DNA from: Gammaproteobacteria bacterium
GTDB lineage: Bacteria; Pseudomonadota; Gammaproteobacteria; Steroidobacterales; Woeseiaceae
Direction of reading: 5' to 3'
Assembly: GCA_029861535.1 (NCBI GenBank)
Contig: JAOTZC010000002.1
Span: 124,001 to 188,000 of the forward strand
Length of the DNA stretch: 64,000 nucleotides
The notes below the pieces were generated by a model. It was not told where the DNA came from, made no database searches, and saw nothing but the letters and a program-made list of their open reading frames with translations. Both the position numbers and the translations under genes were made by a program. Shown here one piece after another: positions 56,554 to 64,000 of the stretch. Positions within the stretch are counted from its first letter, which is position 1, and each line of letters begins with the position of its first letter.

Positions 56554-57563
56554 GTCGCCGAGTCGCTTTCGGACTTGAGCTGGCGGCTCATCAACGCGCC
56601 AACCGCCTCACGCGGCGACGCGCCCTCGTACAGGATTCGATACACCTGATGACAAATGGGCATTTCGATGCCGAGCTCATTTGCCACTTCTATGACCGCT
56701 TCAGCTGCCATAACACCTTCAACGACTTGTTGAATTTCCGTCTGCGCCTCTTCGACAGTCTTGCCACTAGCCAAGGCCAGGCCCATGCGGCGGTTACGCG
56801 ACAGGTTGTCGGTGCAGGTCAGTATCAGGTCGCCCATGCCGGCAAGGCCCATAAAGGTTTCTTTTTTCGCGCCGAGCGCGACGCCAAGGCGCGTCATTTC
56901 GACCAGCCCGCGCGTAATCAGCGCAATGCGCGTGTTCGCGCCAAAACCGAGGCCGTCCGACATGCCCGCGCCAATCGCCAGCACGTTTTTTATCGCGCCA
57001 CCGACTTCGACGCCGATCATGTCGTCTGATGTATAGGCACGAAAATAGTCACCGGAAAGCGCGACGGCGAGCTCCTGCGCAAATGTTTGATCATTCGCAG
57101 CGATGGTCATAGCCGTTGGCAGCCCCTCGCCAACCTCTTTCGCGAAAGTCGGACCCGACAATACAGCGACCGGTTGCTCGGCGCCGAGCACTTCTGCGGC
57201 AACTTCGTGCGGTAGTTTGCCGGTGTGCAACTCAAATCCTTTGGTTGCCCAGCACACACGTGCGTCATGCTGTAAAAAAGGCTTTACCGCAGTAAGGATC
57301 TGTCGAAGGCCGTGGCTTGGCACCGATATCAATATGTCGCGCACATCCGCGACACATTCGCGCAGCTCAGTGAAGGTGACGACGTTTTCGGGGAGGCTCG
57401 CGCCCGGCAGATAGCGAGCGTTGACACGATCGCGTGCCATGCTTTCAAGCTGAGCCCGATCGCGGCCCCAAATGTTCACCCGCAGGCCGCTGCGAGCAAA
57501 TTGCAGAGCGAGTGCGGTTCCCCAGGAACCGGCACCAACAACAGCGATCGATCCGGCTTTTAT
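56550..57563 (-). CDS. gpsA: Glycerol-3-phosphate dehydrogenase [NAD(P)+]; probable non-canonical start (ATA at 57563-57561)
   Basis: GAGSWGTALALQFARSGLRVNIWGRD lies upstream of the ORF-track start (57479) in the same frame; remainder typical GpsA. Confidence 0.9.
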   Translation of the reverse strand: MKAGSIAVVGAGSWGTALALQFARSGLRVNIWGRDRAQLESMARDRVNARYLPGASLPENVVTFTELRECVADVRDILISVPSHGLRQILTAVKPFLQHDARVCWATKGFELHTGKLPHEVAAEVLGAEQPVAVLSGPTFAKEVGEGLPTAMTIAANDQTFAQELAVALSGDYFRAYTSDDMIGVEVGGAIKNVLAIGAGMSDGLGFGANTRIALITRGLVEMTRLGVALGAKKETFMGLAGMGDLILTCTDNLSRNRRMGLALASGKTVEEAQTEIQQVVEGVMAAEAVIEVANELGIEMPICHQVYRILYEGASPREAVGALMSRQLKSESDSAT

Positions 57564-58042
57564 TAGTGCGTCTCCATCTTCGGCGTCTCAGCTTGTTGCT
57601 GCTGAACGGATTGCGAGTAAAGAGCATCGAAGTTGAGCGGTTGAATAACGAATTCCGGAAATCCACCTTTCTGAATGATCGATGCGATGGATTCGCGCGC
57701 ATACGGAAACAAAATGTTCGGGCAAAAGCTGCCGACGAGCACGCCGAATTCATCTTCGCCATAGCCGGTAATGTCAAACAGGCCGGCCTGATGCAGTTCA
57801 ACGAGAAATAATGTCTTGTCGTCATCCTTGGCTTTGGCTTCGATCGTAATCGTTAACACGACCTCATGAAGCTTTTCTTCGACAGCCGTATGCGTACTGC
57901 GCAGGTTGAGATTAGTCTGCGGAGCCCACTGTTCCGAGCGAAAAATCGCCGGTGACTGTGGTGATTCGAAAGAAAAATCTTTTACGTAAATTTTTATGAT
58001 TGACAGCCGCTTGTCTGGGCCAACCTGTTGTTCTTCTGCCAT
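57563..58042 (-). CDS. secB: Protein-export chaperone SecB
   Basis: IYVKDFSFESPQSPAIF; FPYARESIASIIQKGGFPEFVIQPLNFDALY. Confidence 0.96.
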   Translation of the reverse strand: MAEEQQVGPDKRLSIIKIYVKDFSFESPQSPAIFRSEQWAPQTNLNLRSTHTAVEEKLHEVVLTITIEAKAKDDDKTLFLVELHQAGLFDITGYGEDEFGVLVGSFCPNILFPYARESIASIIQKGGFPEFVIQPLNFDALYSQSVQQQQAETPKMETH

Positions 58043-58075
58043 GTTTGTTTCCTGCGTTAAATGGATGTCCGCGGC

Positions 58076-58333
58076 CTAAGAGTCCGCGAGGAGTTTGTCC
58101 AGTTCGCCGCTTTTGTCGAGATCACACAACTCTTCAAAACCGCCGACATGTTTATCGCCGATAAAAATCTGTGGTACCGAGCGCTGTTGACTGCGGGCCT
58201 CCATCTCAGCACGTTTCTCGGCGTCATTACTGACAAGTATATCTTCGAACTTGATGCCCTTTTTGGTCAGCAGCATTCGAGCCGCGCCGCAAAAGGCGCA
58301 GGACTCGTTTCCGTAAATTGTAATCGTGCTCAT
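58076..58333 (-). CDS. grxC: Glutaredoxin 3
   Basis: ITIYGNESCAFCGAARMLL; RSVPQIFIGDKHVGG. Confidence 0.93.
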   Translation of the reverse strand: MSTITIYGNESCAFCGAARMLLTKKGIKFEDILVSNDAEKRAEMEARSQQRSVPQIFIGDKHVGGFEELCDLDKSGELDKLLADS

Positions 58334-58345
58334 CTGCGCCGCTTC

Positions 58346-58789
58346 TTATTTTCGTTTCTTGGTTTTTTTGCCGGTGACCACGGGAAGCCCGGCCTGGCTC
58401 CAACCGTTCATGCCGCCTTTGAGGTCATAAACGCTTGCGAAACCGGCGTTGCGCAGCGTCTCGACTGCCTTGCCGGACGTGACGCCTGCTTCACAAACGA
58501 TAACAACGGGTTTCGATTTCAGACTGCCGAGCTTGTCGAGTCGTGCGTCCAGCTCGTCGGACGGAATGTTGCGCGCGTTCACGATATGCCCACGCGCATA
58601 GGCTTCAGCGCTTCGCAGATCGATAACCGCCGCATCATTATTGACAAGCCGGACCAGGTCCACGGCTTCAACCGATGACACGCCTTTCGCCTTTCGCCGC
58701 AGCTCGGAGAATACGACCAGCAAGAAGCTGGTCACGAGAGCAAATACCAGCAACGTATGATCGCCGGCAAATTCCAGAATTCTGTCCAT
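58346..58789 (-). CDS. Rhodanese-like domain membrane protein
   Basis: N-terminal TM; IDLRSAEAYARGHIVNARNIP; VIVCEAGVTSGKAVETLRNAGFASVYDLKGGMNGW. Confidence 0.9.
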   Translation of the reverse strand: MDRILEFAGDHTLLVFALVTSFLLVVFSELRRKAKGVSSVEAVDLVRLVNNDAAVIDLRSAEAYARGHIVNARNIPSDELDARLDKLGSLKSKPVVIVCEAGVTSGKAVETLRNAGFASVYDLKGGMNGWSQAGLPVVTGKKTKKRK

Positions 58790-58858
58790 GGTTCGGTATC
58801 GGCGGCGCGAGGAGCCGCGCCAGTGGCAAAAGCGGCATTATAGCAATACTCTGCGCGT

Positions 58859-60013
58859 ATGAAGCCCATGTCCTTTGCGCCACTGTTGTTGCTCGTCGTG
58901 GCCGTAGCGCCGCTCTTGGCCGACGATGAGCTGGCCAAGGTCAAGGAGCAGGAGCTAGAGGATGTTCGCGAACAGATCAGCGATCTCAAGCAAAGCATGG
59001 ACAAAGCTGCCGAGAATCGGGACCGGCTGACCGGCGAGTTGCAGAAAGCCGAAGTTGCGATTGCGGAAAAACGAATGCGGCTGAAGGACCTTGAGCGGGA
59101 CCGAGCATTCACCGAAAAGCGCCGAGCCGAGCTTGATACCGCGGTCGCCGAACGTGAGGCCGAACTCGATAGCGAGTCTGAATTGCTTGGCGCACAGTTG
59201 CGCGCCGCCTATATGAGCGGCGACCAGGAACGGCTAAAGCTGCTCTTGAACCAGCAGGACCCGGCGACGCTCGGACGACTGATGACGTACTACAGCTACC
59301 TGAATGAGCACCGATCCGACAACATCAAAACCGTGACAGCGCGCATTCGCGAGCTTGCGGAATTGCGGAGCCAAGTCGCCGCCGAAGAAGCGCGGCTCAC
59401 ATCGATCGCGAAGGAGCGCTACGCGGAGCTAACAGAACTCAATGGGGCTCAGGAGCAGCGGCAAACCTTGCTGGCGTCGCTCAAGGAAAGGATTGCGGAT
59501 GAAGGCCGAGCGATCGACCGACTCGTTTCACAGGAGAAGGATCTCGCGCGCCTCATCGCGGAATTGACCAGCATCTTATCCGACTATCCGATTAGCTCGG
59601 AGGAGCCGTTCGCGGCACACAAAGGACGACTGACCTGGCCGGTTGTCGGAACCTTGTTGCATGACTATGGACAGCCGCGCGCCGGCGGGCAACTGAAATG
59701 GAACGGTGTCGTTCTAACGGCACCGCGTGGTCAGGAAGTTCGGGTTGTCTATCACGGACGCATCGCATTCGCGGACTGGCTTGCAGGCATGGGATTGTTG
59801 GTCATAGTCGATCACGGCGACGGCTACATGAGCTTGTACGGTTACAACGAGACAATTCTTAAAAACGCCGGTGACTGGGTTGCGCCAGGCGATGTCATCG
59901 CGACGGTTGGCGATAGCGGCGGCCAGCCGCAGTCCGCGTTGTATTTCGAAATTCGACGCAACAAGCAAACGGTTAACCCACGGCAGTGGGTAACGCGGCG
60001 ACCCGGCGGTTGA
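58859..60013 (+). CDS. envC: Murein hydrolase activator EnvC-like (coiled-coil + M23/LytM domain)
   Basis: signal peptide, coiled coil, C-terminal KWNGVVLTAPRGQEVRVVYHGRIAFADWLAGMGLLVIVDHGDGYMSLYGYNE. Confidence 0.9.
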   Translation: MKPMSFAPLLLLVVAVAPLLADDELAKVKEQELEDVREQISDLKQSMDKAAENRDRLTGELQKAEVAIAEKRMRLKDLERDRAFTEKRRAELDTAVAEREAELDSESELLGAQLRAAYMSGDQERLKLLLNQQDPATLGRLMTYYSYLNEHRSDNIKTVTARIRELAELRSQVAAEEARLTSIAKERYAELTELNGAQEQRQTLLASLKERIADEGRAIDRLVSQEKDLARLIAELTSILSDYPISSEEPFAAHKGRLTWPVVGTLLHDYGQPRAGGQLKWNGVVLTAPRGQEVRVVYHGRIAFADWLAGMGLLVIVDHGDGYMSLYGYNETILKNAGDWVAPGDVIATVGDSGGQPQSALYFEIRRNKQTVNPRQWVTRRPGG

Positions 60014-60152
60014 GAATCGCTGAAAAGCCGAATATTTGTCGGCAATGCCGGTCCAAAAGCGTGACGGACACCGGTAGGCGCACCGTAGACGCTGTGCTAT
60101 CGTCGATGGTACCGCTTTGGGCGGTGCCACGCGGAGTGATTCGGAGAACTGT

Positions 60153-61373
60153 ATGTCATTGAAGACCAGAGCAATTCTGGTTGTCGTGGTCGGCCTCGTC
60201 ATGGGCTTCAGCCTGTCCATAGGCGGCGGGTTGCTGGCGGCTGGGAAGCGGCCGGATCAACAAGAGCTGGCCTGGGAGCAGGCGCGCCTGTTTGCCGAAG
60301 TGATGGAGCGGGTCAAGCGCGATTATGTCGAACCGGTCGAGGATTCTGTGCTTTTGGAAAGCGCGATCCGCGGCATGGTCGCCGATCTCGATGCGCACTC
60401 TCAATACCTGGACGCGGACGAATATCGCGACATACGGATTAGCACCACGGGTACCTACACCGGTGTCGGTATCGAGGTTGGTGAGATCGACGGGGAAATT
60501 CGCGTCATCACGCCAATCGTTGGATCGCCCGCCGCACGCGCAGGAATACGCAGCGGCGATACGATTATCGCGGTCGATGGACATGCCGTCGAACCCGGCA
60601 AGCTGCAGGAAACGATCAAACGCATGCGCGGCCGACCGGGGTCGGAAATCAGCATCACTGTGCTGCGAGGCTCAGAAGCAATCGTGCACGAGATGCGCCG
60701 CGAAATCGTTCGCGTCGCGAGTGTGTACCATGAACTCCTCAATCCATCGTACGGCTACGTACGTTTGAGCCAGTTCAGCGAGACGACGTCACGCGAACTC
60801 GGCCGCGCAATAGACAGCATGCAGGATCTGAACGAAGGCATGCTCGACGGATTGATTTTGGATTTGCGAAATAATCCTGGGGGCGTTCTCGACTCGGCAG
60901 TTGATGTGTCCGATCTATTCCTAAACGCTGGGCTTATCGTCAGCGCCGACGGTCGCACGAGCGATGCGCGTTTTTCCCGCTCAGCCCATCGGGGCGATGT
61001 GCTCGATGGCGCGGAAATGATCGTACTCGTCAATAGCGGTTCGGCATCAGCCGCCGAAATCGTCGCCGGCGCGTTGCAGGATCATGGCCGTGCGACGGTA
61101 ATCGGGACCGACACATTCGGTAAAGGCCTGGTGCAAACGGTCATGCCACTGTCCAAAGGCCGTGCAATCAAATTGACAACGTCACGTTACTACACGCCAT
61201 CGGGCGACTCGATTCATGAGACCGGAATCACGCCGGATATTTATATCGAAGATACGCCGGGATATCCGGACCTGAGCCTAACCGGCATTGTGAATCGTGA
61301 CGCCGACACGCAACTGGTCGAAGCACTCGACCGATTGCAGCGTCGCGGAGTCATGCACAGCAAAGCTAAATGA
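60153..61373 (+). CDS. ctpA: S41 family C-terminal processing peptidase
   Basis: PDZ (GVGIEVGEIDGEIRVITPIVGSPAARAGI), NSGSASAAEIVAGALQDHGRATVIGTDTFGKGLVQ. Confidence 0.95.
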   Translation: MSLKTRAILVVVVGLVMGFSLSIGGGLLAAGKRPDQQELAWEQARLFAEVMERVKRDYVEPVEDSVLLESAIRGMVADLDAHSQYLDADEYRDIRISTTGTYTGVGIEVGEIDGEIRVITPIVGSPAARAGIRSGDTIIAVDGHAVEPGKLQETIKRMRGRPGSEISITVLRGSEAIVHEMRREIVRVASVYHELLNPSYGYVRLSQFSETTSRELGRAIDSMQDLNEGMLDGLILDLRNNPGGVLDSAVDVSDLFLNAGLIVSADGRTSDARFSRSAHRGDVLDGAEMIVLVNSGSASAAEIVAGALQDHGRATVIGTDTFGKGLVQTVMPLSKGRAIKLTTSRYYTPSGDSIHETGITPDIYIEDTPGYPDLSLTGIVNRDADTQLVEALDRLQRRGVMHSKAK

Positions 61374-62104
61374 CGCGCATAGCATTCCTCCTTGCCGCTG
61401 TTTTGGCGGCGCTCAGCGGCGTTGCGATCAGTGCGGAAGCACCACGCATTGCGATAATCATTGACGATCTCGGTTACCAGCTTGCCGCCGGGCGACGCGC
61501 AATCGCGCTGCCGGGGCCGGTCAGCTTCGCGATTCTACCGGGCGCGCCGCGTACGCACCTGCTCGCGACCTCGGCGACAGAGTCCGGCAAAGAAGTGCTG
61601 CTGCACCTGCCGATGCAGGCGTCGATCGATGATGACATCGTCGAGCCCGTTACTTTGACGCTCGACATGAGCCGGAGTGACTTCGCAGAAACTTTCGATG
61701 CCGCGATTGCCGCGGTACCAAGTGCCGTTGGCATCAGCAACCATCGCGGCGGCCTGATAACGCGCCATCCAGGTCATATGCAATGGCTCATGGAGGAGAT
61801 CCATGCGCGCGATACGCTGTTCTTTATCGACAGTTATACGACGCATGAAAGCGTCGCATTACAACTCGCCGCCGAAACCGGCGTTGACGCAATCAAGCGT
61901 GACGTGTTTCTCGATACCGATCCGGCACCGGACACCATCCGGCGAGAGTTTGAGCGCCTAAAATTGCTGGCGAGGCAACGCGGCGCAGCTGTTGGCATCG
62001 GTCATCCGTATGCAACAACACTCGCATTCCTCGAGGCCGAGCTGCCGAAGCTCGCCGAACAGGGATTTAAACTGGTGACCATTAGTGAGCTAGTCACGAA
62101 CTAG
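61370..62104 (+). CDS. Divergent polysaccharide deacetylase family protein
   Basis: PRIAIIIDDLGYQLAAGRRAIALPGPVSFAILPGAP; LLHLPMQ; GISNHRGG. Confidence 0.92.
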   Translation: MTRIAFLLAAVLAALSGVAISAEAPRIAIIIDDLGYQLAAGRRAIALPGPVSFAILPGAPRTHLLATSATESGKEVLLHLPMQASIDDDIVEPVTLTLDMSRSDFAETFDAAIAAVPSAVGISNHRGGLITRHPGHMQWLMEEIHARDTLFFIDSYTTHESVALQLAAETGVDAIKRDVFLDTDPAPDTIRREFERLKLLARQRGAAVGIGHPYATTLAFLEAELPKLAEQGFKLVTISELVTN

Positions 62105-62210
62105 TTTCTGTAACGACACTCTAATAACAGACTGAGTCGATAGCGGGAGCGGCAGTATCAATACGGCGGCAACACGAAATACAAACGTACAAACACGCGT
62201 ACGAACAACA

Positions 62211-63095
62211 ATGCTCGTAAGCGTGGGACTGCTCGTGTGCGCTGGCGCCCTTGCCGCCTATGAGGACGAAAGTCAGGTCACGGCGGTTGACGGAAGCCAG
62301 GTCACGGCGGTTGACGAAAGCCAGGTCACGGCCATTGATGAAAGCGAGACAGCGGCCGCAGTTGCGGACGAAATCGCCTGCACGATGGAATATGAGCCAG
62401 TTTGCGGCGTCGATGGCCAGACATACAGTAATGCTTGTGTCGCTGGCGCCGCCAGCGTCGAGATCGATCATGAAGGCATTTGTCCGGACGCCGAAAGCGA
62501 CGGCTGCCCAGAAACTTTTGATCCGGTTTGCGGCATCGATGGCAATACCTACATCAACGAATGCTTTGCGCAAAAGTCCGGCGTGCAAGTGGCGGGCCTT
62601 GGTGCCTGCACGGCGAGTGGTTGTCCCAGCATTCGTGAACCGGTCTGTGGCATGAATGGCCGTACGTATTTGAATCGTTGTGAAGCGAATGTTTCACGGG
62701 TGCCGGTGCAGCGTGCGAGCGTCTGCGATTTTGAAAACTGCCCATTGGTGTTTGCACCGGTGTGTGGCGACGACGGCAATACCTATGACAATGCCTGTTA
62801 TGCAGACGGCGCAGGCGTTGCGAGTTATACGTCCGGAATCTGCAATGTGCGGCCCTGTCCAAAGTTTTTCGTACCAGTTTGCGGCTCGGATGCACTGACC
62901 TACAGCAATGCCTGCCACGCGGAACGCAAAGGTATTCGAATCGACTACGCTGGTGTCTGCGAAGACCAGGGTCGCAACTGCGGACGCGAATATGCGCCAG
63001 TCTGCGGAATGAACGGCATTACATACGATAATGAGTGCCAAATCGCGAACGCTAGGGTAACAAAGGCCTACGCTGGTAAGTGTTTGGGCGACTAG
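62211..63095 (+). CDS. Secreted protein with six Kazal-type serine protease inhibitor domains
   Basis: Six repeats of C-x-x-x-(Y/F/R)-x-PVCG-x-(D/N)-(G/A)-x-TY-x-N-x-C; N-terminal signal peptide. Confidence 0.92.
   Translation: MLVSVGLLVCAGALAAYEDESQVTAVDGSQVTAVDESQVTAIDESETAAAVADEIACTMEYEPVCGVDGQTYSNACVAGAASVEIDHEGICPDAESDGCPETFDPVCGIDGNTYINECFAQKSGVQVAGLGACTASGCPSIREPVCGMNGRTYLNRCEANVSRVPVQRASVCDFENCPLVFAPVCGDDGNTYDNACYADGAGVASYTSGICNVRPCPKFFVPVCGSDALTYSNACHAERKGIRIDYAGVCEDQGRNCGREYAPVCGMNGITYDNECQIANARVTKAYAGKCLGD
62268..62339 (+). repeat. Three tandem 24-bp units encoding (E/G)SQVTA(V/I)D
   Basis: gaaagtcaggtcacggcggttgac / ggaagccaggtcacggcggttgac / gaaagccaggtcacggccattgat. Confidence 0.95.
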
Positions 63096-63218
63096 ATCGC
63101 GTTCGATCGATTGCTTTCGTCAACAGCCCCACAATACTCCGCACTGGTATTAGTAAAATCCTGATTCGAAAGGATTGGTCACTGTCTTGATAGGACAGTG
63201 ACCTTTAGAATGCAGTAG

Positions 63219-63268
63219 CCTGGCTTCGAACCAGGTGGTCGGGAGTTCGAATCTCTCCGGGCGCGCCA
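63219..63268 (+). pseudogene. 3' fragment of a tRNA-Arg(TCG) gene: anticodon arm, variable loop, T-arm, 3' acceptor strand and CCA; no 5' half
   Basis: CCTGG-CTTCGAA-CCAGG / TGGTC / GGGAG-TTCGAAT-CTCTC / CGGGCGC-G-CCA; no matching GCGCCCG 5' acceptor/D-arm upstream. Confidence 0.82.
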
Positions 63269-63278
63269 TACAACTCAA

Positions 63279-63310
63279 GGGCTTGACCGTTTTCCGGTTA
63301 GGCCCTTTTT
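63279..63310 (+). terminator. Rho-independent terminator following the tRNA fragment
   Basis: GGGCTTGACCG-ttttc-CGGTTAGGCCC-TTTTT (11 bp incl. 2 GU). Confidence 0.85.
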
Positions 63311-63452
63311 GGCGCACCTAACTCAGTCCTAACCAACGCCATTTAACCTGCCACGTGGAGTTAGTCCTGAAAAACCCATTAAATGCGCAAATTTGGCGAT
63401 GTTTTGCCTGTAAATACTTGGCACGTTGGTGAGAAACTACCACACTGTTCAA

Positions 63453-64000
63453 ATGAGAATCCCAACCTTTTCCGTAGCGAACACTAAGAGCATAAGACTG
63501 GCTGTCTGTGAGGATGTTCCACGAGTAATGATTGTAACCGGGCCGAATGGCTGTGGTAAGTCAACGTTGTTGGAAGGGCTCCGAAGCTATACGGGCCCAA
63601 CCGGGCCGATATTGTATGTTGGTCCTCATCGCACAAGTGGCCGGCAGCAAGTTCGAATGCGTTTTTTGAGTCAACAAAAGTTGACTATGCGGTCGCTACT
63701 ATCTACTCCGAGTTTGCCGAATTTCGAAGGCATTGCACTAAAAAGCCGTGCGCGAAGCGCGACAGATTATGACGAGGCAAGCAGTTATCTGAAGTACAGC
63801 CTGTGTCAAATTGAACTCGACCGGCAGACAGCCATCACAGAACGATTTGATCGCGAGGGAAAAATCAAGAAAGGCACAATGCCGGACATTTGGAAACCGT
63901 TGCGAGAAATGACACACAATCTCATGCCACATCTACGGTTTCACAAAATAGACGTCACCAATAGGGATCAGGTGCAATGTCTTTGGGAGGTGCATACAAA
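63453..64000 (+). CDS. AAA-family ATPase, ABC/SMC-like Walker A (truncated at window end)
   Basis: MRIPTFSVANTKSIRLAVCEDVPRVMIVTGPNGCGKSTLLEGLRSYTGPTGPILYVGPHRTSGRQQ...; open frame to window end. Confidence 0.85.
   Translation, partial: MRIPTFSVANTKSIRLAVCEDVPRVMIVTGPNGCGKSTLLEGLRSYTGPTGPILYVGPHRTSGRQQVRMRFLSQQKLTMRSLLSTPSLPNFEGIALKSRARSATDYDEASSYLKYSLCQIELDRQTAITERFDREGKIKKGTMPDIWKPLREMTHNLMPHLRFHKIDVTNRDQVQCLWEVHT

Noticed and set aside
62268-63086. Regularly spaced repeats in the Kazal gene as a CRISPR-like array
   Set aside because: Repeats are in-frame protein-domain repeats with divergent nucleotides; no conserved direct repeat plus unique-spacer pattern.
63193-63268. Complete tRNA gene ending at 63268
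   Set aside because: The 26 nt before the anticodon stem cannot form a D-arm and do not pair with the CGGGCGC 3' acceptor strand, so only a 3' fragment is supported.

Overview
This 64 kb window covers the replication-origin neighbourhood of a gammaproteobacterial-type chromosome (lineage inferred from gene content). Core genes seen: atpE'-atpB-atpI, parB-parA-rsmG, mnmG, mnmE-yidC-rnpA-rpmH, dnaA-dnaN-recF-gyrB, glyQS-gmhB-plsC, glnA and ntrBC, pyrD(1B)/trmL, gpsA-secB-grx-rhodanese, and envC-ctpA-polysaccharide deacetylase. Other modules sit among these: an EAL-domain gene between parB and atpI; a prpBCD propionate module; an oligopeptide ABC transporter whose first gene overlaps mnmG; and many peptidases (S9, TAP-like, two M16, M13, M28, S41, M23-like). 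Signals most worth a second look: (1) intergenic long inverted repeats in which a 29-nt loop is conserved (27/29) while the stem arms differ in sequence but remain self-complementary; (2) an M16 protease fused to the 'ELRRRN' membrane N-terminus usually seen on TPR/adenylate-cyclase-type proteins; (3) two parS-like palindromes (one a perfect 16-mer) inside recF; (4) gpsA with no ATG/GTG/TTG upstream of its Rossmann motif, but a well-spaced ATA overlapping the secB stop; (5) a secreted protein with six Kazal domains; (6) the 3' part of a tRNA-Arg(TCG) without its 5' half, followed by a truncated AAA ATPase at the window edge, which suggests a mobile-element boundary. No CRISPR array, rRNA or intact tRNA was seen.
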